A stretch of DNA of 64,000 nucleotides from Prolixibacteraceae bacterium JC049 (GTDB lineage: Bacteria > Bacteroidota > Bacteroidia > Bacteroidales > Prolixibacteraceae), in contig SACZ01000006.1 of the NCBI GenBank assembly GCA_023369685.1, positions 187,715 through 251,714 of the forward strand. The letters run 5' to 3'. Both the position numbers and the translations under genes were made by a program. This document shows positions 41,613-50,734 of the stretch, in pieces (the stretch's first letter is position 1; each line of letters opens with the position of its first letter). The notes under the pieces were generated by a model. The model was not told the origin of the DNA and did no database searches. It saw only the letters and a program-made list of their open reading frames with translations.

Positions 41613-42608
41613 ATGAAATATGAGGTAAAAATTACAGAAAGTAACCTGGAAGAATTGAGTCATGAAGGCAGAATATTGCTCAATGCAGATAATCTTTTTG
41701 CTGATAAACATAAATTCACTCACCCAAAAACACTTGGAGCTACCAACTACAATATAGTCAATCACAATGGATTCAGCATAATGGAATGGGATAGTTTGTA
41801 TAAAAGAGATGTGCAAATAAGTGGAAACACTTCATCCCCTATGTTTGCCATGCATTTCATGCTATCGGGCAATACTGAATATATGATAGAAAGTGGCAAG
41901 ACTAATGTTATTGGAGGAAAAAGTAATCTTTGGTCATTGAATGGAGGACATTCGGGCTACTCTAAATTCCAGAAAGATGATTATTGCTCGTCGTTAGGTA
42001 TAATCATTCGAGATGAGCTCTTGATTGATTTAACCAACAGACACCCTCAACTATTAGGGAAAGTCTATCGCAAACATGAAAATGGAGAGACATTCTATTG
42101 GAACAAATATCATAAAGAAACGACTGCTGAAATGCAATACATCATCAGTCAACTAAAGCAGGCTCATTTAATGGGCAATACAGCAGAACTTTATGCCGAA
42201 TCTAAAATTTTGGAATTGTTGGCACTCCAATTAAAAGATTCTTCTTGTTGCCAAAATGCTAAATGTCAACTTCATTGCAAAACACAATCTGATATTGACA
42301 AAATACATCAAGCAAAACAAATTTTACTTTCAAATATCGATAGCCCACCTTCCATTAAAGAGTTATCGATGCAAGTAGGAATCAATGATAAGAAATTGAA
42401 ATATGGATTTAAGGAGGTCTTCAACCAAACAGTATATGGATACCTATTTGATCATAAAATGACCATTGCAAAAGAGTTATTATTGGAAACAGAAAAGCCT
42501 ATACTTGAAGTAGCCAATGAGTGTGGTTACGATTATGCTTCACATTTTTCTACTGCGTTTAAACGCAAATATGGTATTACTCCTAAGCAATACAAGAAAA
42601 TTATATAA
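41613..42608 (+). CDS. AraC family regulator, PchR-like (module 2)
   Basis: A 331-residue paralogue of the module 1 regulator. C-terminal AraC domain: IHQAKQILLSNIDSPPSIKE, LKYGFKEVFNQTVYGYLFDH, and SHFSTAFKRKYGITPKQYKK. The N-terminal ligand part has 'MFAMHFMLSGNTEYMIESG' and an ESKILELLALQL linker, as in PchR. An insertion around residue 210 carries a Cys/His cluster (CCQNAKCQLHC) absent from the module 1 protein; it could bind metal and so sense iron directly. A GAGAGGAG run precedes the ATG. It is divergent from its receptor gene and followed 42 bases later by the His-rich small gene. Confidence 0.87.
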   Translation: MKYEVKITESNLEELSHEGRILLNADNLFADKHKFTHPKTLGATNYNIVNHNGFSIMEWDSLYKRDVQISGNTSSPMFAMHFMLSGNTEYMIESGKTNVIGGKSNLWSLNGGHSGYSKFQKDDYCSSLGIIIRDELLIDLTNRHPQLLGKVYRKHENGETFYWNKYHKETTAEMQYIISQLKQAHLMGNTAELYAESKILELLALQLKDSSCCQNAKCQLHCKTQSDIDKIHQAKQILLSNIDSPPSIKELSMQVGINDKKLKYGFKEVFNQTVYGYLFDHKMTIAKELLLETEKPILEVANECGYDYASHFSTAFKRKYGITPKQYKKII

Positions 42609-42650
42609 ACTTAAAACTCAATTCACAAAAAAGAGTACATTTGCGCATAG

Positions 42651-43010
42651 ATGAGTAAACAGAACTGGCATAAAAATTTCATCTGTTATCTTGGCATCTT
42701 GCTAATGAGCATGATGCTAGTGAATAATATTCTATTTACTCACGCCCATTGGTACAAAGGCAACTATGTAGTACATGCTCATCCATATAGCAAAAGTTCA
42801 AACCCTCCGGAAAATCATCACCATTCCGATTTTGATATTTTGTTTTTAAGCAGCTTACAGCTACTGTGTTTAGTTGCACTACCAATTTTTAAAATTGTAT
42901 TATCGCTCATAAAGAAAATTCGATTTATACTCATCGATCCTGGGTATAAACACCTTTATTCTTTCCACAAAAGAGGCAGAGCTCCACCTATATCTCTAAT
43001 GTCATATTAG
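42651..43010 (+). CDS. Small His-rich membrane protein next to a TonB receptor
   Basis: A 119-residue protein with an N-terminal helix (FICYLGILLMSMMLVNNILF), a periplasmic loop of about 45 residues dense in His (THAHWYKG, VVHAHPY, ENHHHSDFD), a second hydrophobic helix (LLCLVALPIFKIVLSLIKKI) and a short basic tail. The loop could bind a transition metal. A TACATTTG box (42636-42643) ends only 7 bases before the ATG, so the transcript could be almost leaderless. Small proteins of this kind precede TonB receptors in other Bacteroidota, as I recall. The next gene is such a receptor, 321 bases away. Function is unknown. Confidence 0.68.
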   Translation: MSKQNWHKNFICYLGILLMSMMLVNNILFTHAHWYKGNYVVHAHPYSKSSNPPENHHHSDFDILFLSSLQLLCLVALPIFKIVLSLIKKIRFILIDPGYKHLYSFHKRGRAPPISLMSY

Positions 43011-43331
43011 TTCACCTAACAAGTTTAATTTATCTATTCGGTTATACTAACCCCTACATTAGATATGTATAGTTAGTCTATTATTTCAAAGTGAGAAGTC
43101 TACAAAACACTCTCACAACCTACTGACTATCTACACATTATTTATTGTAACATAGTAAGTTTATTCTCTTCTTTAAAAGTAACTCATATAAATAATCATC
43201 CAAGTTACTCTTATAGCAGAATAATAGTGTTGGGTATCTGTAATTTCCTACCATTCTCATTACTATGCACCAAAGAGTGATAGGATAAAACAATTCTAAA
43301 ACATTTAAACAAATAGAAATAATTCACTAAG
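43011..43331 (+). other. Long leader region with three inverted repeats
   Basis: 321 bases without a gene. Inverted repeats: ACTAAC/GTTAGT (43046-43051, 43072-43077), GTGAGA/TCTCAC (43091-43096, 43111-43116) and AGTAACT/AGTTACT (43178-43184, 43203-43209). No full TAnnTTTG and no cobalamin-riboswitch box were found. It may be a structured leader or hold regulator sites of the receptor gene. Confidence 0.4.
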
Positions 43332-45752
43332 ATGAGATCAATTTTATTTTTAATCATTTTGACTTTATTCTCACAAGTCAATTATGCCCAAAAGAAAAAT
43401 AACGATGCTGTAATTGTTGGACATGTTGTATCCAAAGGCGAACATGTATCTTTTGTAAACATCACAATTGACGGTACCACCATCGGTACTGGAACCGATG
43501 CTACAGGACACTATAGTTTAACGAATGTTCCTCTAGGCGATTTAACCATTCGAGTTAGTGGTATCGGTTATAAAAGTCAGGCCAAATCAATTTCAATCAA
43601 AGCCAACGAAACCATAGAGATAAATTTCGATATCGAGGAAGATATGCTTAATCTGGAAAGTGTAGTTGTTACTGCCGATCGAAATCAAACCAATCGTGCT
43701 GAAGCACCTGTTGTTGTGACTACCATATCTCCCAAATTAATGAATATGACTCAATCGGTAAACATTGCTGAAGGATTGAGTTTTACTCCTGGCCTTAGAA
43801 CAGAAACAGATTGTCAGAACTGTGGTTTTACACAGTTACGAATGAATGGACTCCAAGGGCCATATACCCAAATACTAATGAACAGCAGACCTGTGTTCAG
43901 TGGTTTAGCCGGAGTTTATGGATTAGAGTTGATTCCTGCCAATATGGTTCAGAGAATGGAAGTAGTTCGAGGTGGTGGTTCTGCCTTATTTGGAGGTAAT
44001 GCTATTGCCGGAACAGTAAATATCATAACAAAAGAACCTATTCACAACACATTCAATATGGATAGTCGCATAGGAATTATCGGAGTAGGTGGAAAAGATA
44101 ACACAGATCCATCAGTCGACAAGCAGGTGAATATGAATGCGTCGATTATTTCTGACGATAAAAAAACTGGAGGTTACGTTTATACTATGCTACGTAACCG
44201 AGATGCACACGATATAAACGGAGATGACTTCAGTGAATTAGTAGAAATGGAAAATACTACATTTGGATTTAGTGCATTTCATAAGCCAACAGCAAAAAGT
44301 AAAATCTCACTCGATGGATACAGAATTAGTGAATTCCGTCGTGGTGGTAATAAGCTAAATAAACTTCCTCATGAAGCAGATATTGCAGAGCAGCTAGATC
44401 ACCTTATTACCGGAGCTAATCTTTCATACGATTTGTTTACCAATGGAGAATACGACAAAGTTTCTATCTATGCTTCGGCACAAGATGTAAAAAGAGATTC
44501 ATACTATGGAGCAGAAAGAGATCCTAATGCATATGGCGACACGAAGAATTTAACCACGTCAACAGGAGCCAATTACTCGTTCCATTCTAATCACTTCTTG
44601 TTTGCACCTTCCAACACAATTGTCGGAATAGACAATACAATCGACTACCTAAAAGATGTAAAACTTGGAGCCAACGGGAAAACCAACACAACACTCACTA
44701 GACAAACAGTTAACACGCTAGGAACATTTTTACAGCACGACTGGAAAGCTAAAAAACTGAACGTATCTGTTGGTCTGCGTTACGATAGATACTGGATTAC
44801 TGATCACGAAAGTGACAATAATAAATCATTAAACAATGGTGTTTTAGTACCACGAGCAAGTATTTTGTATAAATACTCTCCTAACCTTCGTTTCCGTTTA
44901 GGATATGCACAAGGTTACAGAGCTCCTCAGGTATTTAACGAAGATTTACATATTGAACTGGTAAATGCAACCCGAGTAGAGACTTTCAATTCACCTGACC
45001 TGAAGCAAGAAACATCCAACTCAATAACTGCTTCTATCAACTCTGTATTCTCATTGGGAAAAACCTATAACGACTTTTTAATTGAGAGTTTTTACACTAA
45101 GCTAAATGATCCTTTTGCCAACGAATTTCATGCTACCGATGATAAAGGAAACTTTGCATACAAACGTATAAATGCTCAAAGTGGTGCATATGTGGCGGGA
45201 GTAAATCTTGAATGGAAATCGTTTGTTTCTGCGAAGCTGGAAACACAAATGGGTTTCACCATTCAACAGAGCAGATATGAAGATGCACAAGCTTGGGGGG
45301 AAGACAAAACCAGTAAGTCAAAAGATTTCATGCGTACGCCTGACCATTATGGATATGCCACTTTCATTTACAAACCAACTCATAACTTCAATGCAACCTT
45401 AAGCCTTAATTACACTGGATCGATGAAAGTACCTCATTTTGGTGTGAACCCCGATGACATTAAGGAACAGCAGAAGAAACAAACGGTATTGGCAGCTATT
45501 CAGCGTGGAGATATTATTCAGCATGAAACACTTGCTACATCGAAAGAGTTTTTGGTGACTGACCTATTGTTTTCATACCACATGCATATTACCAAAGAAA
45601 CAGGGGTTAAATTCTATATCGGTGTTAAGAATTTGTTTAATCAGTTGCAAGACGACCACGATAAGGGGCAATTCCGCGATGCAGGGTATATCTATGGACC
45701 AGCCATGCCTCGTACTATCAACTTTGGAGTAAAATTTGGGAATATTCTATAA
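43332..45752 (+). CDS. TonB-dependent receptor (third, distinct family)
   Basis: An 806-residue outer-membrane receptor: signal peptide (cut after NYAQ), carboxypeptidase-D-like domain (~28-110), plug with TETDCQNCGFTQLRMNGLQG, a block containing a conserved Cys pair that marks this subfamily, then MVQRMEVVRGGGSALFGGNA, and a barrel ending TINFGVKFGN. The plug differs from those of the two Xus-like receptors and from HmuR. It follows the His-rich membrane protein, which suggests a metal or metallophore substrate; neither heme nor a named siderophore can be supported. It ends at the hairpin 45778-45819. No DUF4374 or other partner lipoprotein is adjacent. Confidence 0.87.
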   Translation: MRSILFLIILTLFSQVNYAQKKNNDAVIVGHVVSKGEHVSFVNITIDGTTIGTGTDATGHYSLTNVPLGDLTIRVSGIGYKSQAKSISIKANETIEINFDIEEDMLNLESVVVTADRNQTNRAEAPVVVTTISPKLMNMTQSVNIAEGLSFTPGLRTETDCQNCGFTQLRMNGLQGPYTQILMNSRPVFSGLAGVYGLELIPANMVQRMEVVRGGGSALFGGNAIAGTVNIITKEPIHNTFNMDSRIGIIGVGGKDNTDPSVDKQVNMNASIISDDKKTGGYVYTMLRNRDAHDINGDDFSELVEMENTTFGFSAFHKPTAKSKISLDGYRISEFRRGGNKLNKLPHEADIAEQLDHLITGANLSYDLFTNGEYDKVSIYASAQDVKRDSYYGAERDPNAYGDTKNLTTSTGANYSFHSNHFLFAPSNTIVGIDNTIDYLKDVKLGANGKTNTTLTRQTVNTLGTFLQHDWKAKKLNVSVGLRYDRYWITDHESDNNKSLNNGVLVPRASILYKYSPNLRFRLGYAQGYRAPQVFNEDLHIELVNATRVETFNSPDLKQETSNSITASINSVFSLGKTYNDFLIESFYTKLNDPFANEFHATDDKGNFAYKRINAQSGAYVAGVNLEWKSFVSAKLETQMGFTIQQSRYEDAQAWGEDKTSKSKDFMRTPDHYGYATFIYKPTHNFNATLSLNYTGSMKVPHFGVNPDDIKEQQKKQTVLAAIQRGDIIQHETLATSKEFLVTDLLFSYHMHITKETGVKFYIGVKNLFNQLQDDHDKGQFRDAGYIYGPAMPRTINFGVKFGNIL

Positions 45753-45777
45753 TCTTCTTCCTATCGATAAGGCTTTT

Positions 45778-45819
45778 AACAAAAGTATAGGTACAAAATT
45801 TTGTGTCTATACTTTTGTT
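45778..45819. terminator. Bidirectional intrinsic terminator
   Basis: A 21-bp hairpin with two mismatches (AACAAAAGTATAG ... CTATACTTTTGTT) between the receptor gene and the convergent ABC gene. Confidence 0.8.
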
Positions 45820-45832
45820 AATGCATTTTTCA

Positions 45833-46495
45833 TTAGTTTCTCATTCGAGCATATCCTAATGTTTCGATATCGCTCACGTCACTCATCAAATAGGTTTTGC
45901 CTTCATAAATGATGTATATGTCATCGCAGATTTCGATAATGTGTTCGTATAAATGGTCAGTAATAATAATCCCTTTGTTGGCTTTCTCTTTCCGAATCAA
46001 CTGTTTTATCTTCTCAACATGAATGGGCATTATCTGCGAAAATGGTTCATCCAGTAAGCAAAATTTAGTGGAAGAAGCAAGAACCGTAAAAATCTCAAAG
46101 ATGCGACACTCCCCTCCTGACAATTCTTTTAATGGTGTATTGTAATATTTTTCGTATTCAGGAAAGCACTCTACCAAATAATTAAAGTCCAAATCGAAAT
46201 GCCTCAACACTTTGCTTATTTTAAACTGCTTTGGTATAAATTCATTTTGGGGCAAGTACATCATATCTCTATGAGATCGTTTATCTGTTATTAAAGCCTC
46301 TTTATTTATTCTTATTGATTTTCCTTGACAGGACAGCTCTCCCAATATAATTTTCATCAGGCATGATTTTCCCGTACCGTTTCGACCCAACAAACCAACT
46401 ACCTCTCCCTGTTGACATTTGACATAAACGTCATACAATACCCAACAATTATCAAATTCGAGAATTACGCTATCGGCTTCTAAGATGTTGTTCAT
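45833..46495 (-). CDS. ABC transporter ATP-binding protein
   Basis: A 220-residue ATPase: Walker A GLLGRNGTGKSCLMK (~35), Q-loop YLPQNEF, signature LSGGECRIFEIF, Walker B KFCLLDEPFSQI, switch His in IIITDHLYE. All catalytic residues are present. No permease of normal size is adjacent; the next gene upstream in the operon encodes only 99 residues with two or three helices, followed by a coiled-coil protein. The cassette may thus be an unusual small transporter or a non-transport ATPase working on the membrane. Substrate unknown. Confidence 0.83.
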   Translation of the reverse strand: MNNILEADSVILEFDNCWVLYDVYVKCQQGEVVGLLGRNGTGKSCLMKIILGELSCQGKSIRINKEALITDKRSHRDMMYLPQNEFIPKQFKISKVLRHFDLDFNYLVECFPEYEKYYNTPLKELSGGECRIFEIFTVLASSTKFCLLDEPFSQIMPIHVEKIKQLIRKEKANKGIIITDHLYEHIIEICDDIYIIYEGKTYLMSDVSDIETLGYARMRN

Positions 46496-46531
46496 TGCAC
46501 CATAATATTGGGGGATTCAATCACATTCATT

Positions 46532-46831
46532 CTAACGAGCAATTATTGCTACTATAACAATGAGAGTAAATAGCAAAATGTCTATTAGCGACGCTACAAT
46601 CCAGAGTTTCTTTTTTGAAATTCCCAGGTTTTTAAAATAATAGAATAGTGAGGATTTGGCATTTTTCATATAATAACCTACAGCTCCCATGGTTGTAATT
46701 TTAAACCAAAACAGAGCACTAAATGTGGCAATACCCCATGTGTAAATAACAAAACCACAACTTAGCGAAATAAAGAAACTGGTCCAGAAAAATAGTTGGT
46801 AAAACGATATAATAATTCTCAACTCTCGCAT
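46532..46831 (-). CDS. Small membrane protein of the ABC cassette
   Basis: A 99-residue protein with three hydrophobic segments (LFFWTSFFISLSCGFVIYTW; ALFWFKITTMGAVGYYM; LWIVASLIDILLFTLIVIVA) and short basic loops (KNAKSSLFYYFKNLGISKKK). The 'YFKNLGISKKKLW' stretch resembles the coupling helix region of ABC permeases. It lies 36 bases before the ATPase gene and 4 bases after the coiled-coil gene. It could be the membrane partner of the ATPase, acting as an oligomer, but it is far below the usual permease size. Family not recognised. Confidence 0.65.
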   Translation of the reverse strand: MRELRIIISFYQLFFWTSFFISLSCGFVIYTWGIATFSALFWFKITTMGAVGYYMKNAKSSLFYYFKNLGISKKKLWIVASLIDILLFTLIVIVAIIAR

Positions 46832-46835
46832 TTAC

Positions 46836-47792
46836 CTATTGCTCTACCAATTCCACTCTTTTCTCTTCTAATTGCTGAATATTACTATTCACTCTTCTTA
46901 TTTCTTCTTTCAGTCGAGTTAAAATAAGAGTGATACGACGTGCTACAGATGCTAAACGACGTTGTGACTCCTGAATCTTTTGTTGCACCATAATATCAGC
47001 AATTAAACCTCCAAAGAAATAATCGGCAAAAGTCAACATCTCACCAATTTCAATTAATCGATCAATTTGCAGATCAATATCAACATCTTTTAACTCTTTT
47101 ATAAATCGATTGATACTATACTGAGTTCGACTGGCCATTCTTTTTACCTCATCGATTTTGGAATGTTTTTGAGATGTAGCCAGTAAGCCCAACATTCCAC
47201 CACCCAATGCATCGGCAACTCCCCAATTATGTGCAGAATTCAAAACTTTTCCTATTTGGTCCAATTCTACCAACACCTTTTCGCCTGCTTTGTAAGCCTC
47301 TATTGCCTCATTTTTCTGAATTCTATTTCTTCCAACTTCTTCAGCCATTCTGTTTAACTGCCCTGCCAGCTCATCATTAGTTCCCAAAATCAGCTCTTCT
47401 TTGGCTTTAAACAAACGCTGATACTCTTCATCAACCGAGGTTATATTCTTTAAAGCTCCATCCACTTTCTCCAATTGATTCTCGATCAACTCTATCTCAT
47501 CTTTTAAGCTATCGTATTTTACTTTGGCTAATAAATACTCTTCGCGCTCTTTTTCTAACTTCTCTTCTTTGTTACCCAATAAAGTATGAAATATAGATGT
47601 TAAGCTCAGCTTTTCCATATCCTTATACTCTTTGAACTCTTTTTTTAAGATCTCTCGGGCTTTATCTATCTGGCGAGTTTTTTTACCTAACAATTGCTTC
47701 AAGTTGGCATATTCCGATTGCAACTTTTCTTGATTTCTTTTCTCTTGACGCACTTCATTAAACTGCTCAATCAATTGCTTTGACATAGTCAT
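46836..47792 (-). CDS. Coiled-coil protein of unknown function
   Basis: A 318-residue, highly charged protein. Residues ~1-60, 75-125 and 265-318 have the heptad pattern of long coiled coils (KNQ/E/K/L-rich, for example EKLQSEYANLKQLLGKKTRQ); a glycine-rich hydrophobic stretch at ~190-205 (WGVADALGGGMLGLLA) could touch or enter a membrane. No signal peptide. It shares an operon with a small membrane protein and an ABC ATPase. Proteins of this type may organise a membrane or bind a membrane surface; no enzyme motif is visible. Confidence 0.68.
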   Translation of the reverse strand: MTMSKQLIEQFNEVRQEKRNQEKLQSEYANLKQLLGKKTRQIDKAREILKKEFKEYKDMEKLSLTSIFHTLLGNKEEKLEKEREEYLLAKVKYDSLKDEIELIENQLEKVDGALKNITSVDEEYQRLFKAKEELILGTNDELAGQLNRMAEEVGRNRIQKNEAIEAYKAGEKVLVELDQIGKVLNSAHNWGVADALGGGMLGLLATSQKHSKIDEVKRMASRTQYSINRFIKELKDVDIDLQIDRLIEIGEMLTFADYFFGGLIADIMVQQKIQESQRRLASVARRITLILTRLKEEIRRVNSNIQQLEEKRVELVEQ

Positions 47793-47942
47793 CTTTTAGT
47801 TTGAATTCTACAGAATTTGGGGTAATCATTATAGAATGATTATGACAACATCAAAATACATAAAATTTTAATATTATTCAATTCAGAAAACACTTTGGCT
47901 TGTTAAAAAAACATAACAATAAAAAAGAGGTAAATACAAGTA

Positions 47943-48383
47943 CTACTCCTCTTCCTCAACCAACTTCTTAAATTCGAAATATTGCTTCTTATCAACTAAT
48001 TGCTTTAACGAGAAAAATGTAGCAATGATTAAAGGAGAGAAGTTCAATCCTAACTGATAAAGTTGTTCGGCATGTTCGTTCGCCCCAATCCACCTGAAGC
48101 TAATAAAGAAAAGGGTTACCAATATACTTAGAAAGCCTGTTATAGTAATAAAATTAACTGTTCGTCGATACTTTTTAGGGCTATTGAACAGTTTTTCTTC
48201 CTTCTTGGAAATCTTGGTCATATCGCCCAAACTGCTAAAACCAAAAGCAATTCCCATAAACAATACGCCCAGTCCAACCTCGTCCAAATTTCGACTAACA
48301 AATGAGCCAGTCATTATGTAATACATTGCCGCGAAAGAAAAGGGCCAATTCAGATATTGCAGGTAATGAAAGAAACGAATCAT
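47943..48383 (-). CDS. Small polytopic membrane protein
   Basis: A 146-residue protein with four hydrophobic helices (LNWPFSFAAMYYIMTGSFV; LGVLFMGIAFGFSSLGDM; VNFITITGFLSILVTLFFI; FSPLIIATFFSLKQLV) and an acidic C terminus (KLVEEEE). The loop KISKKEEKLFNSPKKYRR is basic and cytosolic. No family recognised. It lies 150 bases before the coiled-coil gene on the same strand but with a gap that suggests its own transcript. Confidence 0.65.
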   Translation of the reverse strand: MIRFFHYLQYLNWPFSFAAMYYIMTGSFVSRNLDEVGLGVLFMGIAFGFSSLGDMTKISKKEEKLFNSPKKYRRTVNFITITGFLSILVTLFFISFRWIGANEHAEQLYQLGLNFSPLIIATFFSLKQLVDKKQYFEFKKLVEEEE

Positions 48384-48500
48384 GGTTATGGTTTTAGGTT
48401 ATTACAATTACACTACTATCCCAGCTCTTCGTTTCCTTCATCTTGAGTAATGCGTTTTAAAGATATTACTTTACATTTTAATACACAACGTAACTATTTA

Positions 48501-48929
48501 TCAATCATCTATCCATGCAGCATACTTTTCCAACATCGATTCTGGGAAACGAGCTGGTCGATTGGTTTCCATGCTAAAATAGTATCCAGTTTGTTTTCCG
48601 GTACAGAAGACTTTATCTCCTTCGAAAATTTCGAAACATGCAACCCATTTACTATTTTTCAGTTCTTCCAGCCAAACGCGCCCTGTGGGTTTATTATTCA
48701 GGGTTAAAGGTCGGTGGTATTTAATGTTGGTTTCCGAAATAATTGGAGTATTGTTAGCAGCCACCATCTCTTCCAATGGAAAATATTCATCCAACATGGC
48801 TGTTCTCAAATCTTCGAACCATCTTACATACACCGTATTGTTTACAATTTTCATATAATCGGTATCGTATGCCTTTATTCTTATTGGCAACTCAATACAC
48901 ATTTTCCTTTTTTCAACTAGTTGTTCCAT
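48501..48929 (-). CDS. Acyl-CoA thioesterase, 4-hydroxybenzoyl-CoA thioesterase (YbgC-like) family
   Basis: A 142-residue hot-dog fold enzyme. The 4HBT signature is present near residue 23: YDTDYMKIVNNTVYVRWFED, where the second Asp of D-x-D is the catalytic residue in YbgC-type enzymes; NIKYHRPLTLNNKPTGRVW and ACFEIFEGDKVFCTGKQ are the following strands. Such enzymes hydrolyse short or aromatic acyl-CoA. Ordinary length, no partner gene; the NUDIX gene lies 54 bases upstream in the same direction. Confidence 0.88.
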   Translation of the reverse strand: MEQLVEKRKMCIELPIRIKAYDTDYMKIVNNTVYVRWFEDLRTAMLDEYFPLEEMVAANNTPIISETNIKYHRPLTLNNKPTGRVWLEELKNSKWVACFEIFEGDKVFCTGKQTGYYFSMETNRPARFPESMLEKYAAWIDD

Positions 48930-48982
48930 TTGTTGTTTTATTGATCTAATGTCTATGTGGTTTACTTTTCCTATAGGTTATT

Positions 48983-49456
48983 TTACTGTAGTACTGGTTT
49001 CAATTGCTTCTTTATCACTTCTCCTTCGCTGTTATGCCAAATTGTTCCCTCCAACAATCCTGTTTCATTTAAAACGAAAGGCATGATCTCTTCTATAAAA
49101 CCAATTAATTTTATCGAATCTAACTGGTTCATGTCGATCCACTCCAACTCTCCTTCCGGACAATCAATAAGTTCTCCTTCGAAGTGATCGCTAGTATAAA
49201 CAAACAATAACCATGAACTTTCTGCTCCTTCAAGTAATGTTTTTAGTACTCCTTTTAGTTTTAAGTCTTTGACATCTAGGCCGGTTTCCTCTTTTACCTC
49301 TCGCACACATGAAGCATGTACATCTTCATCGAATTTAGTTTTTCCTCCTACTCCGGTATATTGCCCCTGCATTGGTTCAAAAGAGCGCTTAAGCAGTAAC
49401 ATTCTATCATTCGCTTTATCAATAATAAAGCATACATTTCCTACGGTTATTTTCAT
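48983..49456 (-). CDS. NUDIX hydrolase (MutT / 8-oxo-dGTPase-like)
   Basis: A 157-residue enzyme with a complete Nudix box (GGKTKFDEDVHASCVREVKE followed by ETGL), giving the G-x5-E-x7-R-E-U-x-E-E-x-G-U pattern. N-terminal VCFIIDKANDRMLLLKRSFE and the 'GQYTGVGGK' lead-in match the 8-oxo-dGTP diphosphatase group common in Bacteria. It hydrolyses a nucleoside diphosphate-X with Mg2+. The start overlaps the stop of the SGNH hydrolase gene by 4 bases (ATGA), so translation is coupled, though a functional link is not obvious. Confidence 0.88.
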   Translation of the reverse strand: MKITVGNVCFIIDKANDRMLLLKRSFEPMQGQYTGVGGKTKFDEDVHASCVREVKEETGLDVKDLKLKGVLKTLLEGAESSWLLFVYTSDHFEGELIDCPEGELEWIDMNQLDSIKLIGFIEEIMPFVLNETGLLEGTIWHNSEGEVIKKQLKPVLQ

Positions 49457-50556
49457 CTGTTTAAAATCTCTTTAATCAATTTCTCATATGCATTGGCATA
49501 CTGAATCATACCATAATCATTGGGATGGATATAGTCGACATATGAATCAATTCCCAAGTTTAATTCTCTTTTAGAGAGCAAGTATAGTTCATTAACGCCA
49601 TTCTCCTTTAGTTTCCCGAATGCCAATTGTAAAGCTTTGTTCAGCTTCTCATATTTCTCTTTACTCGATCTATTATTATCCCAATTCGCATAGCCAATAT
49701 GTTCTGTCAAAATAATCGGCACATTTGGTCTTTTCTTGCGAATTTGCCTTACAGCCGAAAGCACCAGGTTATAGGTATCATCTTTATCTGGTTTTAAGTT
49801 GGGCAAGCAATCTAAAATATAGAGTTTCGCTTCTATTTCTGTCAACAAACTAATTAGTTCCGGCTCTAGTCGACCATTCCCAGAGAAACCTAAATTGATA
49901 AAAGGGATGTTTAGTCGACGCTGCAAGATATTCCCCCAATTCATTCCTGGTCGGGAAGCACATGCCCCTTGACAGATGGAAGTACCATAAGCAACAATAG
50001 GTGATTTTATATTTGCGGGTAATACCTTAAACAAATCATTGGTATCCACCCCAATTTCCAGGCTATCTACTTCGTTGTATAGTGGTAAAAACAGCTGATA
50101 TTTTAATCCTTTAGCACTATAGGCAGCGTTCTCATCCTCAATGCAAAAATGATATTCCGATTTTTTCCCTAAAGAATAAGTACCCCAGCATCTCTCCCTC
50201 TTTCCATGTTCACTAATACGAAATAAATCTACTCCGCTAACACCAGTAGCAGGCATATGTGGAAAAGCAATTCCTCCCTTCAACCAATACCGAACGTAAA
50301 TATCTTGCGCATTGGTTTCAAAACGGATGGAAAGTCCTGCTGATTGGCATCCTAAATTCCACACGGGAGTTCGAACTTTATCTTTTACCTTTTCTGGTAA
50401 ACGATGATACTTGGATTTTACTTGATTAGGCCACGCCTGCCCTTGAATAACATTGGTTTTAGATTCATTAGGATTCCACCACTTCAGGTGACTCTTCTCT
50501 TGAGCAAAAACAAAGTTCACTGTACATAATAAGCACAGCAACATTAATTGTCGCAT
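49453..50556 (-). CDS. Secreted SGNH/GDSL hydrolase (carbohydrate esterase-like)
   Basis: A 367-residue secreted enzyme; start at 50556 chosen because it gives a normal signal peptide (MRQLMLLCLLCTVNFVFAQ) behind a strong AGGAGG site. N-terminal beta-sandwich (~40-165, LSIRFETNAQDIYVRYWLKG) then the SGNH domain: catalytic Ser in VAYGTSICQGACASRPG, the Gly/Asn blocks GFSGNGRLEPE and LPNLKPDKDD, and the Asp-His pair in YVDYIHPNDYG. This two-domain form deacetylates glycans or acts on ester-linked sugars. It lies 2.2 kb downstream of the fucosidase of the PUL on the same strand and could serve it, although three unrelated genes intervene. Confidence 0.82.
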   Translation of the reverse strand: MRQLMLLCLLCTVNFVFAQEKSHLKWWNPNESKTNVIQGQAWPNQVKSKYHRLPEKVKDKVRTPVWNLGCQSAGLSIRFETNAQDIYVRYWLKGGIAFPHMPATGVSGVDLFRISEHGKRERCWGTYSLGKKSEYHFCIEDENAAYSAKGLKYQLFLPLYNEVDSLEIGVDTNDLFKVLPANIKSPIVAYGTSICQGACASRPGMNWGNILQRRLNIPFINLGFSGNGRLEPELISLLTEIEAKLYILDCLPNLKPDKDDTYNLVLSAVRQIRKKRPNVPIILTEHIGYANWDNNRSSKEKYEKLNKALQLAFGKLKENGVNELYLLSKRELNLGIDSYVDYIHPNDYGMIQYANAYEKLIKEILNR

Positions 50557-50734
50557 GATTATTCCTCCTTTTTGCATTAAGAACCTAATGTTGGTTTCAA
50601 TTCTCAATGCATAGTTGTTTAGTTGATTTACTTTTTGCTGAACAAAGTACAAAAAATATCAGTCATGCAGTAAGGCAAGGTAATTCAAAAAAATCCCTGA
50701 CTTTCTCCATTGAGGTTTGTCAAGGATTTCTATT

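Noticed and set aside
43011-43331. Cobalamin riboswitch before the third TonB receptor
   Set aside because: The GCCACTG B12-box is not present, and the receptor is not clearly BtuB.
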